Notes: generated by a model from the sequence alone, not told the origin. A stretch of DNA of 64,000 nucleotides from Sorghum bicolor (GCF_000003195.3 NC_012873.2:43146061-43210060); one strand, 5' to 3'; shown: positions 10,780 to 22,948, counted from the first letter of the stretch. Numbers and translations: made by a program.

Positions 10780-13676
10780 ATGTCGAACACTGATTTCGAC
10801 TTGGAGAACGTTATCCCCGTGATGGAAGCCAATCTCAGAGATGAACAGAAGTAAGCTATGACAAAAGCTATGGAGGATTACAAGCAGCTATGCTTGAAAT
10901 CCTTCAGTATCAACAGGAGCGGCGAGGTGATCCAGAAGGAAGCATTGCCGATGCCTCGGCAAATCACTTTTGAAGCCAATCCTGATAAATTGCAAGAGAT
11001 GGTTGACAATGCTATCAATCGTGCTCTAATCAATCAATCCAGTGTGTTGTCCAATACCGTTTTCAATGTTGTGGCTAGAACGTTCAAAGAAGGACAAGTA
11101 CCACCAGCGTATGTGGGCCCGGCCTATCATCAGCCAAGATCATCATCGGTTACGGCTCCATCGGCAACTACAGTTGTTGCGGGTACAGAAGTTACTTCTC
11201 CTCCAAGCACACTAGGGGTAACCAATGGACAATCTACAACAATGAGAACTAACCCAGCAACAACAGAAGGGCAAATCCAACTTACTACAGATTTATTAGC
11301 ATCAGCAATGTTCGGATCTGTGTTTAAAAATTCTCAAGTTCCTCCCAACTGGTGGGGATATGGTATGCCCCCAGAATTTATGGCAAATAGTTCTGGGATA
11401 TCTCAAGTGGCTGACACGACAGGCAAGGCTCCTATGGCATCGGCACCCCCAGTATCGCCGATGACTCAAAATCCTCATTATTCCACAACTACCACTGCAA
11501 GACCCTTTACTGGAAATTCTCAAATACCAATATTCCAGATGCCTAACGCATCGATAGATCCAATGCCGACGCATCAAAGGTTTATGACACAGCCAGGGTA
11601 TGTCAATTCAATGATGATGCCCAATTATCAACCATCGGTAGGGCCTACGCTGATGAATGTTAACAATGGATGGACAGGGCAGTTTGTCTTTCCACAGATG
11701 CCTCAGCAGAATCATCAGGCTATGGGATTTCAGCAGGGACCAATGCAACCTGGATTTCAGATTCAAGGGTTGATCAACCAGCCGATGAATCTCGGTCAGC
11801 AAGTTGGTGGTCAACAGGCGGTGGCTAATCCCATGTTCCCTAGAGATCGAGCACCGCAGAGACACGTGGAAGCTTATCAGTAGGTGCCAGATCCACAACC
11901 CGCCCATCGGCAGGATGCTGATGCTTATTGGGCTAATAAAATAGCTGAGGTGATGAGAGATCAATTTGGGATAAAACCCAAAGTCAACACTTACCCTTAT
12001 CGGACGCTGTATCCTCCTGCATACGACTTAATTCTGCTTCCAAATCGATACAAGGTGTCGGATTTCACTAAATTCTCTGGGCAGGATGACACGTCAACCA
12101 TGGAGAATGTTAACAGGTTCATCATCCAGTGTGGGGAAGCTGCTAATAGAGATGAGTTAAGGGTTCGTTTATTCTCATCATCTTTATCTGGATCGGCCTT
12201 TACTTGGTTTATTTCATTACCTCCAAACTTAGTGATTACTTGGGCCAATCTAGAAAAACAATTCCATAAGTATTTCTTTTCTAGAGTTCATGAGAACAAG
12301 ATTACCGATTTAGTCAGGCTAAGGCAGCGCAATGGTGAATCAGTTGAAAGCTTTGTGCAAAGATTGCGAGATATTAAGAACAAATGCTATAGTCTGGTTT
12401 TTGATGATCGGCAGCTAGCCGATTTGGCTTTTCAAGGATTGTTGCCACACATTAAACACAAGTGTGCTTCTCAAGAATTTGAAAGTCTGAGTCATCTAGT
12501 GCAAAGGATCTCTGACCAAGACATCAAAGCTTTTGAACCTAAGAGAGCATGGAACAAAAAGGTATCATTTGTCAATGAGGCAACAAGCTCAGATTCTAAT
12601 GAAGAACCAGTCATCAGTTTGGCAGAGTGGGTAAAAAATAAGAAGCTGATGTCTTGCCCTTTTGGGCACAAAGAGCCAGAAAAGTTTGCATTTGACATCA
12701 CCAAAGCCGATAGGATATTTGACTTTCTGCTTCAGGAGGGACAGATCAAGTTGTCACCTAACCATGTGATTCCATCGGCGGTAGAGTTAAAGAAGATCAA
12801 ATACTGCAAGTGGCATAATGCAACTTCTCATAGTACAAATGAATGCAAAGTGTTTAGACAACAGCTGCAATCGGCTATAGAATCTAGGAGAATTAAGTTT
12901 GATAGTTCCAAAGCCCAGAAGCCGATGAAGATTGACCAACATCCTTTCCCTACTAATATGTTGGATGCTAAGTGAAAGACTAAAGTCTTGACATCAGAGG
13001 CAGCTGAGAAAAGCGCATCGGTAGATCCTCAGCATCAGATCACTGCCGATGATGCCAAAGGTAAGGGCTTTATCCAGGAAGGTACCAGCTCAGGAAGGCC
13101 ACCTCGGTCTCGCATTGTAATCACTCAAAGGAGGCATCAGGAAACCTCGCAGTAGCGTGATGATCGGTATCGTCGCCAACAGGAAGATCATCGCAGGGAA
13201 GAAGAAAGACGTCGACAAGAGTGGAATCGGCATCAAGATCATTGGAATTGCCCGTTCTTCATCTACTGTTGGGAGCAAAAAATCAAGCTACCTACTATTA
13301 GAGGCTGCCCTGAATGCAATGGTTATAATTGGTATGATAGACCAAATCGGTAGTATCAGAACAATGATCGACGTTTTGGTGGGCCGATTAGATGAAGGAC
13401 ATCAGTTCATGATCGGCTGGGGGCAGGCTTAGTGTGCACGATAGGCTTGGTGAGCGTGTTGGCTATTTTCCAAGAAACCAAGAGGAGCTTGAGGAGATGG
13501 CGGATGCACGGGTTCCCGATGAGTTCATATTTTGCAGAGATGCTAATACTTATCGTGTAGAGTCAAGGGAAAATCATCGTCAATTGGTAAGGCAACCACA
13601 ACTTCCTCCATGGTGTCCAGAGGGGTTGACTAGGACAAAGAAAGAAGGCTGCAGCGGGAACGACAAGAAGAACTGA
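10780..13676 (+). pseudogene. TatA gag
   Basis: Structural capsid/nucleocapsid polyprotein. The start ATG (10780) is followed by a conserved acidic N-terminus, a Met/Gln/Pro-rich linker (about 11100-11880), the retrotransposon gag capsid domain (about 12050-12560; FTKFSGQDD, WANLEKQFHKYFF, VRLRQRNGESVESFVQRLR), and a knuckle at about 12805-12850 with spacing C-x2-H-x4-H-x4-C (CKWHNATSHSTNEC), i.e. His replaces the second Cys; TatB has the same. A Cys-rich stretch (CPFFIYCWEQ ... CPEC) follows near 13245-13325. In-frame stops at 10852, 11881 and 12973, further stops and frame changes after 13150. TatB shows sense codons at the first three positions, so these are decay. Confidence 0.85.
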
Positions 13677-13681
13677 GTAGA

Positions 13682-14422
13682 GGAGAGAATTCTGCTAAGT
13701 CTGGAGATCTGCAGCAGTCAGATCCTAAGGGAAAAAGTCCATCGGCAGACATTAATATAGTGTTTATGTTGCCAACGGAATTCCTTGCGCCCTTCAGTGA
13801 TGATGAGGAGGTAGATTTTCCCGACTAGATAGCTCAGTTGGCCCTGGTTCTGATGATGGCTATCTTTGAAAAGCCCACCGATAATGAAAGACAACATCTT
13901 AAAGCTTTGTTCATTAAAGGCAGGGTTGATCGACAGTCGATGACCAAGATACTTGTTAATGGCGGGGCCGCTATCAATATCATGCCGTATGCAGTCTATC
14001 GGAAGCTTGGCAAAGGAGATCAAGACTTGACCAGGACCGATATGATGTTAAAGGATTTTGAAGGAAATGTGTCTCCAGTCAAGGGAGCCATATGTGTTGA
14101 GTTGACCATCAGCAGCAAAACCTTGCTGACAACTTTCTTTGTCATCAGTGGAAAAGGTGCTTATAATTTGCTGTTGGGGAGAGATTGGATTCATGCCAGT
14201 TGTTGCATCCCATCTACAATGCACCAGTGCTTGGTTCAGTGGGTAGGAGACAATATTGAAATTGTCCTAGGGGATTCTTCATATGTCATTGCATCGGCAG
14301 AAGCAGATACTTATGAAAGGACCAGATGCATTTCAGGAGAGATTTGGGAGAAGGATTTTCTCAAAGTCGCTAATTATGAAATTCCACCGATCAGAGCAGT
14401 CGGTTATGACGAGGAGTTTTAA
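13682..14422 (+). pseudogene. TatA protease with lost catalytic Asp
   Basis: Retropepsin-like domain: the active-site segment reads LVNGGAAINIMP (about 13950-13985), where TatB reads LIDGGAAINIMP; the catalytic Asp is replaced by Asn. The later LLLGRDW motif (about 14170-14190) is intact. A stop (TAG) at about 13827 precedes the domain. Retropepsins cleave the gag-pol polyprotein, and Asn at this position is expected to abolish activity. The frame ends at TAA 14420-14422, overlapping an ATG that opens pol. Confidence 0.85.
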
Positions 14423-14424
14423 TG
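14420..14424 (+). promoter_or_regulatory. TAATG stop/start overlap between gag-pro and pol (TatA)
   Basis: The gag-pro stop TAA overlaps ATG by one base. The same TAATG lies at 27818-27822 in TatB, where the ATG is in frame with reverse transcriptase. This suggests coupled termination-reinitiation for pol translation; that is inference. Confidence 0.6.
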
Positions 14425-15960
14425 GACAGGTTTGCCGATGATGGAAAATTAGGCTAGGGGTTTACATCGACCGATCATTTAGTAGAAATAGATATAGGTA
14501 GTGGTGATAGGACAAGGCCTACTTTATTAGGGCTAAATTAGATTCTGAGTGTAATCAACAGTTAACCGATTTGTTAAAGGAATATAAAGATTGCTTTGCT
14601 TGGGATTACACCGAGATGCCTGGTTTAGACCGATCTATTGTTGAGCATCTGTTACCTATCAAATCTGGATTTCGGTCGCATCAGCAGCTAGCTCGCCGAT
14701 GCAATCCTAATATTCTTCCTAATATTAAGGCCGAAATAACTAAACTCATTGAAGCTAAACTTATTCAGCAATGTCGGTATGCCGAGTGGATTTCCAATGT
14801 CGTTCCAGTTTACAAGAAGAATGGGAAGCTTCGTGTCTGCATTGATTTCAGGAATCTTAACAAGGCTACACCGATGGATGGTTATCCAATGCCAGTTGCC
14901 GATTTGCTAGTTGATGCTACGGCTGGACATCGGATCATTAGCTTTATGGATGGCAATGCAGGATACAATCAAATATTCATGGCTGAGGAAGATATTCCAA
15001 AGACCGCATTTAGATGTCCTAGTCATGTTGGATTGTTCGAATGGATAGTCATGACCTTTGGCTTGAAAAATGCTAGTGCTACTTATCAGAGGGCTATGAA
15101 TTTTATCTTCCATGAGTTTATCAGCAAGTTGGTGGAAATCTATATTGATGATGTAGTGGTTAAGTCTAGAGATTTTGCGAAGCATCTTGCCGATCTACGA
15201 AAAGTGCTGGAGTGCACAAGGAAGCATGGTTTGAAGATGAATCCTAATAAATGCGCATTTGGTGTACCGGCAGGACAATTTCTCGGTTTCATGGTGCACC
15301 AGAGAGGGATTGAAATTAGTAGGAGATCTATTGATGCCATTAACAAGATAGTTGCTCCCACCAACAAGACTGAACTCCAATCTCTGATCGGCAAGATAAA
15401 TTTTATCAGGCGATTTATATCTAACTTATCTGGTAAGATTCATGCTTTTAGTCCTTTACTCAAGTTAAAAGCCGATCAAGAATTTATATGGGGAAAGGAG
15501 CAATTGTTAGCGTTGGATGAAATCAAGAATTATTTGACAAATCCTCTAGTTTTGATTCTACCTCAACAAAGAAAGCCTTTCAAATTATATTTGTCTACCG
15601 ATGGGATGGTCATCGGTTCGGCTCTAATTCAAGAATTTGAAGGGAAGGAGCGTGTGATTTATTATCTAATTAGAAGATTGGTGGATGCTGAGACAAGGTA
15701 TTTGGCAATTGAAAAACTATGCTTATGTCTATACTTTTCATGTGTCAAATTATGACACTATTTGTTATCGGCCGAATGCACTGTTATATGCTAAGATGAC
15801 GTAGTCCAGTACATGTTATCAATGCCGATTATGAGTGGTAGAATCGGCAAATGGATATTGGCCTTGTCTGAGTTTAATCTGTGTTATGAATCGGCCAAGG
15901 CAGTTAAAGGCCAAAGTATGGCCGATTTTGTAACTCAGCATTGTGGTATGGTGGGCACTT
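14422..15960 (+). pseudogene. TatA reverse transcriptase and first RNase H
   Basis: RT motifs in order: LIEAKLIQQ, PVYKKNGKLRVCIDFRNLNKAT, FMDGNAGYNQIF, FRCPSHVGLFEWIVMTFGLKNA, and the catalytic YIDDVV at about 15140. Then a Gypsy-type RNase H (LYLSTDGMVIGSALIQ ... AIEKLCLCLYFSC). RT is open from 14571 to 15753. Lesions: TAG inside the linker near 14452, an indel putting 14422 out of phase with 14571, TGA at 15753 and TAA near 15791. It copies element RNA to cDNA. The RT catalytic Asp pair is intact, but the reading frame is broken. Confidence 0.9.
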
Positions 15961-15964
15961 TGGA

Positions 15965-16401
15965 AATCGTTCCTTGGACGCTCTTCTTTGATGGATCCAC
16001 GTGTGACCGGGGGGTAGGAATCGGCATAGTACTAATTTCTCCTCGAGGAAAGAAGTATGAGTTTTCTTTGCTGATTGTTGCCACGTCGACAAATAATCAA
16101 GCCCGAGTACCAAGCTCTAATCAAGAGGTTGGAATTGTTAAAAGAGGTTCATGCTGATGCTATTGAGATCTTCGGCGATTCTATGCTTGTTATAAATCAA
16201 TTGGCTGGGATTTATGAATGTCGAAGTGAAGTTTTGATAACCTATTATGAAAAGAGCATACAACTGTTGAGGGAATTCAAGGATTTCCGATTAGAGCATG
16301 TTCCTCGATTACATAATGAAGAGGCTAATCGGTTGGCTCAACATGCCTCGGGATATCAACCCATCTTAAATATGTTATCGGCAATCAGTGCCGATGATTA
16401 G
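15965..16401 (+). pseudogene. TatA second (archaeal-type) RNase H
   Basis: LFFDGSTCDRG, IGIVLISPRGKKYEFSL, FGDSMLVINQLAG, RLEHVPRLHNEEANRLA: the aRNH signature with catalytic Asp, Glu and Asp in order. In plants a dual RNase H marks the Tat group. A one-base frame change near 16105 separates NNQA from EYQALIKRL; the frame ends at TAG 16399-16401, a position that is sense (TGG) in TatB. Confidence 0.85.
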
Positions 16402-17654
16402 AGAAAAGAAATCGTTGATAACTTAAAAGATCCATCTAAAAAGGTTGAGAGGCGTGTCAGGTTTCAAGCTACCAAGTATGTACTCCTTGGAGAAGAGTTA
16501 TATTATCGAACGATAGATGGAGTTCTACTCAAATGCTTGGGTGATGATGAGGCTAGAAGCTTGATGGGTGAGATCCATGAAGGAGTGTGTGGAGCACATC
16601 AGTGGGCTTTTAAGATGAAGTGGATGATTAGGAGAAACGGGTATTATTGGCTGACTATACTTGAGGATTGCTTTAAATATTTCAAAGGATGTCAAGGGTG
16701 TCAGAGGTTTGGCAATATTTAAAGGGCACCCGCATCAGCCATGAATCCTATTATTAAGCCTTGGCCGTTCTGGGATGGGCTATTGATCTAATCGGCCAGA
16801 TTTATCCACCATCAAGCAAGGGGCATAAGTTCAATTTAGTTGCCACTGATTATTTTACTAAATGGGTTGAAGCTATTCCGTTGAAGAAAGTGACATCGGC
16901 CAACATGATTGATTTCGTTAGGGAGCATATTGTTTACCGATTTGGTATTCCTCAAACGAGTACTACCGATCAGGGTACTATGTTCACATCAGGGGAGTTT
17001 GATGAATTTGCAATCGGTATGGGGATTAAAGTATTGAATTCTTCTCCTTATTATGCTCAAGCCAATGGACAAGCCGAAGCGTCTAACAAAGGGATTATTA
17101 AGCTCATCAAGTGAAAGATTGAAGAAAATCCTAGAAGATGGCACACATTGTTGAATGAAGCTTTGTGGTCGTATCGGATGGCGTGTCATGGATCGACCAA
17201 AGTTTCGCCCTATCAGTTGGTGTATCGGCACGATGCGGTGTTGCCATGGGAGATTAAGACTGGATCTAGGCGGATCTCTTTTCAAGATCAGTTCGCTGCC
17301 GATGACTATGCTACTTTGATGAAAGATGAGTTGGATGATTTGGCAGAGCATCGGTTGAGAGCTTTGATGAGTATAGAAGAGAATAAAAAGAGAGTGGCTA
17401 GATGGTATGATAAAAAAGTAAAAGCTAAGGAGTTTGCCGACGGAGATTTGGTGTGGAAACTAATTTTACCGATTGGGACTAAAAGTTCAAAGTTCCGAAA
17501 ATAGTCTCCTAATTGGGAAGGACCTTATCAGATAAATCGGTCTGCTCCTGGTAATGCTTATATTTTAGAAACTCTCAAAGGAGTTGAATTTCCCAGAGCG
17601 TTAAATGGAAAATATCTAAAGAAATACTACCCAAGCATCTGGGTTGATACATAG
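16402..17654 (+). pseudogene. TatA integrase
   Basis: Zinc-binding domain (IHEGVCGAHQ ... GCQGCQRFG, 16560-16720), DDE core (ATDYFTKW, TTDQGTMFT, NGQAEASNKG; all three acidic residues present), and C-terminal domain ending WEGPYQINRSAPGNAY ... YYPSIWVDT. Lesions: TAA near 16720 after the zinc domain, a frame change near 16760, TGA at 17112-17114 and TAG near 17502. The end lies 154 bp from the end of the oppositely oriented PMD gene. Confidence 0.88.
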
Positions 17655-17807
17655 AAGTTTAAGTGCCGATAACACTCCTATCGGCTGGATGAGATGTATC
17701 TAAGATCGTGCATAATGTTTTAAAAGTGCCGATAACAGTACTATCGGCTAGATCAGAACGAGCAAAAGTTTCTAATGGCAGAATGAAATGAATTGCCGAT
17801 GGAGAGT
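17655..17807. repeat. Convergent spacer with two hairpins (TatA)
   Basis: Two inverted repeats, GCCGATA-acactcc-TATCGGC (about 17665-17685) and GCCGATA-acagtac-TATCGGC (about 17729-17749), lie between the ends of pol and the antisense gene. Each has a 7-bp stem and 7-nt loop. Both recur in TatB and TatC. Confidence 0.8.
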
Positions 17808-20800
17808 TCACAGATTCAGCAGGGCTTGAATGGTCGATATGGCACGCAGGCGACAGGTTGGTCTCTTCTATCTTCCGGATGTCTCCATCAACAGAGCCCT
17901 CTACTGGCTTCAACTTCTTTTTCATCTGCAGTGCCTTACGAGCCTGGATGTTTTGTTCTTGCTAAAGAGTCTTGAGCATCTCAGGCAGTTGACTTTCTTC
18001 TTGTTGAGCTTGGGTCAGGGCCTCTTCCACTTGTTTGAGCTCAGCCAGCAAAGCCTCCCTTCTTGCCGATAGGGTGGAGATCTTTTGCTTCAGTTCATCT
18101 CCTGAGGACTGCAGAATGCCAATGCTCTAAAGCTTCTCATCGGCAATGCGCTTTACTTGCATTACTTCCTCTGAAAGTTGGGCATAGGCAGCTCTGCCGG
18201 TGAGGCGCTGGGTAGCTTTCTGGTATTGAAGCTGACGGCTTTCTAAATGGGCAACTTGGAAAAGAATCTCTTCTGCATCGGTTGGAATTTGACCGCGAAG
18301 GGTCTTAAACAGAGCTTTGGCTGGATCAGAATCATCAACCAACTGGGTGGTGTCTTGATGCAGCAGGGCCAACAGGTCTTCCAGCTTGGTTTTGATTTCT
18401 GCCGATGAGATCTCTACTGCTTGGGAAGAGCTCGCTTGTTCGCCCTCATCATCAGAGATATCGGTGGCGAAGGAGAATAAGCTGTCTAGGGAGTCTTGTT
18501 CCTGAAAGAAGATAAAGATAAGTTATTTGATAGTCAAATATTTGTGATAAACGATGGAAATTAGATAACTTACTTGCTTCAAAGTAATTTCACGCCTCTA
18601 GCCGGATGATGCCGTCGGCTCTATGGGTTGGTCGGCTGAAGTGGCCGATGGGATGATATCAACTGAGAAATTATGAGGGTAATTATGATTAACAAAAATA
18701 AGAGTCATCGGTAATAATGTTATGATCAGTACTTTACCTTGAGGGGGGACAGTGCTTGTTTGTTCTGGGCAAACAACCGATGATACACTCAAATCAGCTG
18801 GATCGGCAGTCTGCTCAAATACATCGGCTGGTGCTTCTTGTGGCTGAGGTGCTGATCGAGGAGGGGACGATACTTGCTGTGTTTGGATTTCTAGTGAAGA
18901 GGGGGATGATTCCACATGAATCAGTGACACTGGACGAGGAGGAGAAGATGGTGCGGTCCTCTCGCGCTTTGGTTGCGACTTAGTACTCTTGGGACCTTTT
19001 CTCTTAGCTTGGCTGGGCTGCGGGGCATCGACACTTGTTTGGGCGCTTCTGGTCTTTGCCGATTTGCCAGTTTGCTATTGCAACAACCAAAGATATCATC
19101 ATTAGATACATAAAAGAATATTGATGAAATTTTGTTGAACAATAAAAGTTACCGATGAGGTCCCCGTAGCGGTTGATGTGCCCTGAAAAGATTATGTAAG
19201 TATGGGATGAAATCGGTAGAATCCAAGGAAATTAAGAGTCTACCTTGAAAGCCTGTGCCAGAGTGGCAGCAGCAACCGATGGGGAAGTCTTCGACCGCCT
19301 GGTGGTCGTCATCTTGAAGCGCACATTCCGATGCGCCAGGGATGCTAAACTCGGTGTGTTATGACCGATCAGAGAGATTGGACCTGATGGAAGGAGTTCG
19401 ATCGGTCTTCCACTCCTGCTGACTGTCGGTGGTGGATTGTCGACCTGTTAAAATGAAAACAAGTAAGTTACCGATAAGAATAAAAGAGATAAAGGAGTTA
19501 AGAGATCGGTCAAAGACTTACAGTGTTATCAGGAACCTTATAGTTGGGGTCGATCATGCCCGCGATATGTCAGAGCCGATGTATTGAACAAGTGTTCCTT
19601 CCATTCTTCCCACCACTGCTTGTACATTTGAGTGATGAAGAGGGCTGGGATCCATGCCGATAAATCAATGTCTGACGTATTGGCATTTGGATGAAGCTGA
19701 GCTATTATTATCCACTCAAGTCCGCTGGTTATAGTCTCCTTTGGCTTCACCACATCGGCATAAGAGAGTCCAATCGGTAGCTGCCCAAAAGCCATTTGAC
19801 GAGCCAGTGCTGATGGGTTATAAAATTCATAAGTGGGGTTGGAGTTCTTCCAACTACCGAAAATATTCACTGGTATGGCCCTTGGAGTGATGATTGCCAT
19901 CATCAGGTCATTGTCTTTGTTGAGAGCGTCATCAAAAGGGTGAAAAGTGAGCGGGAATCTGGTTTCTGGATCTTCATAAGGCATCCATGCCCGCTGATCT
20001 TTGGGAAGGCCCTCATATAGAGTCTGGAAGAATTGGCTGACCTGGTCTTCATTGCCACCAGTACCAGGTAGGACTATGGCAGCCTCACCATAGTTTAGGG
20101 GTGGGCGAGTTGCCAATTCTTCATCAGCCAGTTCATGATCTTCGACGATATCTCTGGGAAATTGTTGTGTGAAAAGGTCGAAATGGAGGTGTTTGTGCAT
20201 GTGAACATTGAGCCACATGTTGATGAACCACCAAGGGCCTCCTAAGTTGCCGATGGGTCAGCCTAACTGAAGCTTCTCAACCACTTGATGAAGGAGATGA
20301 TAAACAAAGCCTAGCAAGTATCGGCCAAGAGGGAACAACCACCGCTGGCTAGTTTCTCTGCTGTTGATAGATAAACAGAAGTTGGCCCTACCGATCGGCC
20401 ACATAAGACAAATTTATCTAGCCACATGTTTAGAAAGATGGTGTGCTCCCTTTGTCCAACTGGTCCTGTTTTCCGGTACTTCTGGATGTACCCTGACTAG
20501 CCGCCAATATTACGAGTTTCTACTTTACGTTCAGGCTTACTATCGAACAGGTGGCTATCATCGGCAGTTGCTATCTCCAGACCAGTGAGCATAAGTACAT
20601 CGGCAAGCGTAGGAGAAGCAGGGCCATGAAGCACGAAAGCATTAAGGGTGTCTGACCAGAAATAGGAGGCTGCTATTAGTAGTGATTCATTTCTTTCCAT
20701 ATCGGCAAGAGACAGCCTGATGCACTGGTCTAATTTACGTTCACCCCATTGAACTTCGTTTGAATTGCCGATTCTCAAGAACCAATCCTTCCATCCTTTA

Positions 20801-21115
20801 GTAGAACTGGGCTAGGATCGGAAAGTATCTTTCCACAGATCTAAGGAGAAGTTCTCAGCTCTAAAGGAGATCCTATTTGTTTCTGCATTTATCAAATCGG
20901 TAGGATCTGGATTTCCCAACGGACCAAGGCATTGAAAGTGGGGTTGATCGGTGGGAATAACAATTTTCTCGGCCAATTCCTAAAGGTTTCAAGAAAAAAA
21001 ACAAAAAAAAGGAGAGAAAATACCAAGTAAATAACCGTGCAAAAAATCGAAAGTACGGTAAAAAGAAGAAAAGGGATACTGAATTGACATCAGGGACGAC
21101 GAAATTGATGGCCAT
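17808..21115 (-). pseudogene. TatA antisense gene: PMD-like protein with coiled coil
   Basis: Deduced exons (minus strand): 21115-21089, 20979-19522, 19444-19244, 19074-18738, 18662-18574, 18501-17808, each bounded by GT/AG and matching TatB and TatC. Exon 2 encodes a domain resembling the plant mobile domain (DTLNAFVLHGPASPTLAD, VLMLTGLEIA, RWWLF-type core, QWWEEWKEHLF); exon 4 is Pro/Ser/Gln-rich; exon 6 is a charged helical segment (ALFKTLRGQIP, LLALLHQDTTQL) with coiled-coil character. Exon 2 carries several stops or frame changes here (e.g. near 20260 and 20490), so it is a pseudogene. PMD proteins occur in plant transposons and in host silencing-related proteins of the MAIN/MAIL type. 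The function in this element is unknown. Confidence 0.75.
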
Positions 21116-21270
21116 TTGTTCTCGAGAGGAGGAAGAGATCGAAGACTCGAAGAATCGTTGGAAGGGATCCTTGCTGGAGTTCTTGAGTTTTTCGAATGAT
21201 GCTGCCGCCAGGAAGATACGTTTGGAAGGTGTGGAATGACAAGTTGGAGGAAGGGTGCCGAGGAAAGAAG

Positions 21271-21278
21271 TATTTATA
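21271..21278 (-). promoter_or_regulatory. TATA box of TatA antisense gene
   Basis: TATAAATA on the minus strand, 163 bp before the ATG at 21115. The same box and spacing occur in TatB (157 bp) and TatC (158 bp). Confidence 0.75.
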
Positions 21279-21455
21279 GGGTAAAGTGAGCTGGGGCAAT
21301 TCTGACTTATCTCTTCACCGTATTCGTGAAATCCGAGGGTGTTCATGTGGATATGGTAACTGTTCGCATGATAATCAAAGGATTGTGCAGGTGATTTGAC
21401 AGCAAGCGGTCATGATTTTGAAGATATCTTACTGTGCAAGATCTCCTGGTCGGCT

Positions 21456-21491
21456 CATCGGCAATCCTCTCTAACGGAAATGTTGCCGATG
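21456..21491. promoter_or_regulatory. CATCGGCA/TGCCGATG inverted pair upstream of antisense TATA (TatA)
   Basis: CATCGGCA at 21456-21463 and TGCCGATG at 21484-21491, separated by 20 bp. The pair is conserved at the same position in TatB and duplicated in TatC. Confidence 0.65.
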
Positions 21492-21692
21492 AACGTATAT
21501 TTAGGAGGAGTGGATTGCTGATGAACATATATTTAGGAGATTTGGTTCGAGAAGTTGAGAGATTCGAGGAGCATGTTGGAGAATCGGGCTGAGGTTGTTT
21601 GGATTTGGTAATTAATTACTGTCAGCACGGAGTAATTGCGGAAAGACATCATTACTCAGGAGAATTTCGGAGCATTAATGATTTTATACTCC

Positions 21693-21708
21693 AAAATTGG
21701 GGGGCATG
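21693..21708 (+). other. TatA polypurine tract
   Basis: AAAATTGGGGGGCATG directly before the 3' LTR; nearly identical in TatB and, inverted, in TatC. Confidence 0.75.
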
Positions 21709-22436
21709 TGTTGACACCATTTTTGGACACGTATCTTTGGGTACGTATCTAGGAGTTAATGAGGCGTAGATCGGCAGGCGAACAAATGGTGACTTGACAA
21801 AGGAGTTGCCGATGAGGGTTGATACCGATGATGAAACGACAAAATGTGGCCAAATCCAAGAGTGGTGATGAATCTATGCCAATGACTGATACTGATAGTT
21901 GCCGATGACTATGAAAGGTGATTTGCCGATGTCACAAAGGGAGGCGCAGGAATTGTCGATTGGATGGTGATGGTGTGGCTATCGGTTGTGGTAGATAAAT
22001 TGGTGTTTTCCATTGTTATTAGAGTTTGTTTCGTATGCGGATTCCGTTCAATTTGGAATTCGAGTCCTAGTCGTGTCTGATTGTAACTCTTTTGGGCAGG
22101 GTATAAATGTAGACCCCGTAGCGATGTAAGAAGACACACAATCAATCAAACACAAGTTTTTACATCTATTACAGCATCTACTTTTTCAACGACTTCGTCA
22201 ACTTGTGTATTTCCTTTTTACTACGAGTTCTTCGGAATTCCTCGAGTTAACCTTGGCGAGTTCTCAAGTTCCGCGTGAATACCTCTTGGCCGTGACATCC
22301 GGGCGCATCGCTGTTGTTGGGACCAAAGTATTCGAGTTATCACCTTTGTCGATTGTAAGGTCAAATCGGCTGGCACTTCTTAACATTGAATCGGGTATTA
22401 GCCCTTTGTGTTTGCAGATCTACTTTTGCACCAACA
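21709..22436 (+). mobile_element. TatA 3' LTR (728 bp)
   Basis: Pairs with 10003-10731 over its full length, followed by the ATAGT duplication at 22437-22441. Confidence 0.92.
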
Positions 22437-22441
22437 ATAGT
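22437..22441. repeat. TSD of TatA, right copy (ATAGT)
   Basis: Matches 9998-10002. Confidence 0.9.
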
Positions 22442-22791
22442 TTAACACATAGAATTCCCAGTGGTATAAATATAAATCGACAACCTAGGATACTTCCCTA
22501 GGTAAAATGCTACAACGGTATAATTATCTGTCTGCTTGTAGAACCCATTTAATTTACAACTATATTCTATATCTTTTATTTCTGCCTAGTCACATTAGTG
22601 CCTGTGAATCTATAATAATTTCCTTGTAAATAATTAGGGATGACAACCTACTTCATGTTTAGGAATGTTAGTAATTAAGGAAGTGGCTAGTTGCTAATTG
22701 ACAAGTTAATTATATACCGTGCATTTTTGGCGTTGTTGTTAGAGGTATGGTTTATTTCTATTTTTAGTAATGACAGTAGTAAATGCCAACA
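22442..22791 (+). mobile_element. Shared Ath0/Ath1 LTR, right part
   Basis: Continuation of the LTR split by TatA; ends GCCAACA directly before the PBS. It resembles the end of the Ath2 LTR (GTGGATA ... GGTAAAATG ... TATCTGT ... CTTG). Total LTR length without TatA is about 1.64 kb. Confidence 0.7.
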
Positions 22792-22799
22792 AGCATTTT

Positions 22800-22817
22800 T
22801 GGCGCCATTACCGAGGA
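22800..22817 (+). other. Ath1 primer-binding site (tRNA-Asp type)
   Basis: TGGCGCCATTACCGAGGA differs at three positions from the tRNA-Asp complement (TGGCGCCGTTGCCGGGGA) used by Athila-type elements. A weaker partial copy (TTTTTGGCGTTGTTG) lies 75 bp upstream. The leader 22818-22948 holds nothing else I recognise. Confidence 0.7.
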
Positions 22818-22948
22818 AGGCACAATAAACTTAGGATATATTGATAACATATATACACATGGATAAGTCATATTACCAATTGATTTTTAAAACTCAATCA
22901 GGTACACCCTTCATCGTTATCATTTTGTTATCTTATGTAGGGTGATGA

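Larger units (their letters stand above)
10003..22436 (+). mobile_element. TatA: complete Tat-lineage Gypsy element with antisense gene
   Basis: 12.4 kb element: LTR 10003-10731, PBS, gag, protease, RT, RNase H, second (archaeal-type) RNase H, integrase, hairpin spacer, antisense PMD gene, polypurine tract, LTR 21709-22436. Flanked by ATAGT. A second RNase H and an extra antisense ORF are known traits of the plant Tat group of Ty3/Gypsy elements. By eye the two LTRs differ at about 16 of their first 300 positions, mostly transitions. It inserted into the shared Athila LTR. Confidence 0.92.

Noticed and set aside
11302..11964. Minus-strand frames opposite TatA gag
   Set aside because: Shadows of the low-complexity gag linker; unlike the PMD gene they have no promoter or splice structure and are not kept in TatB.
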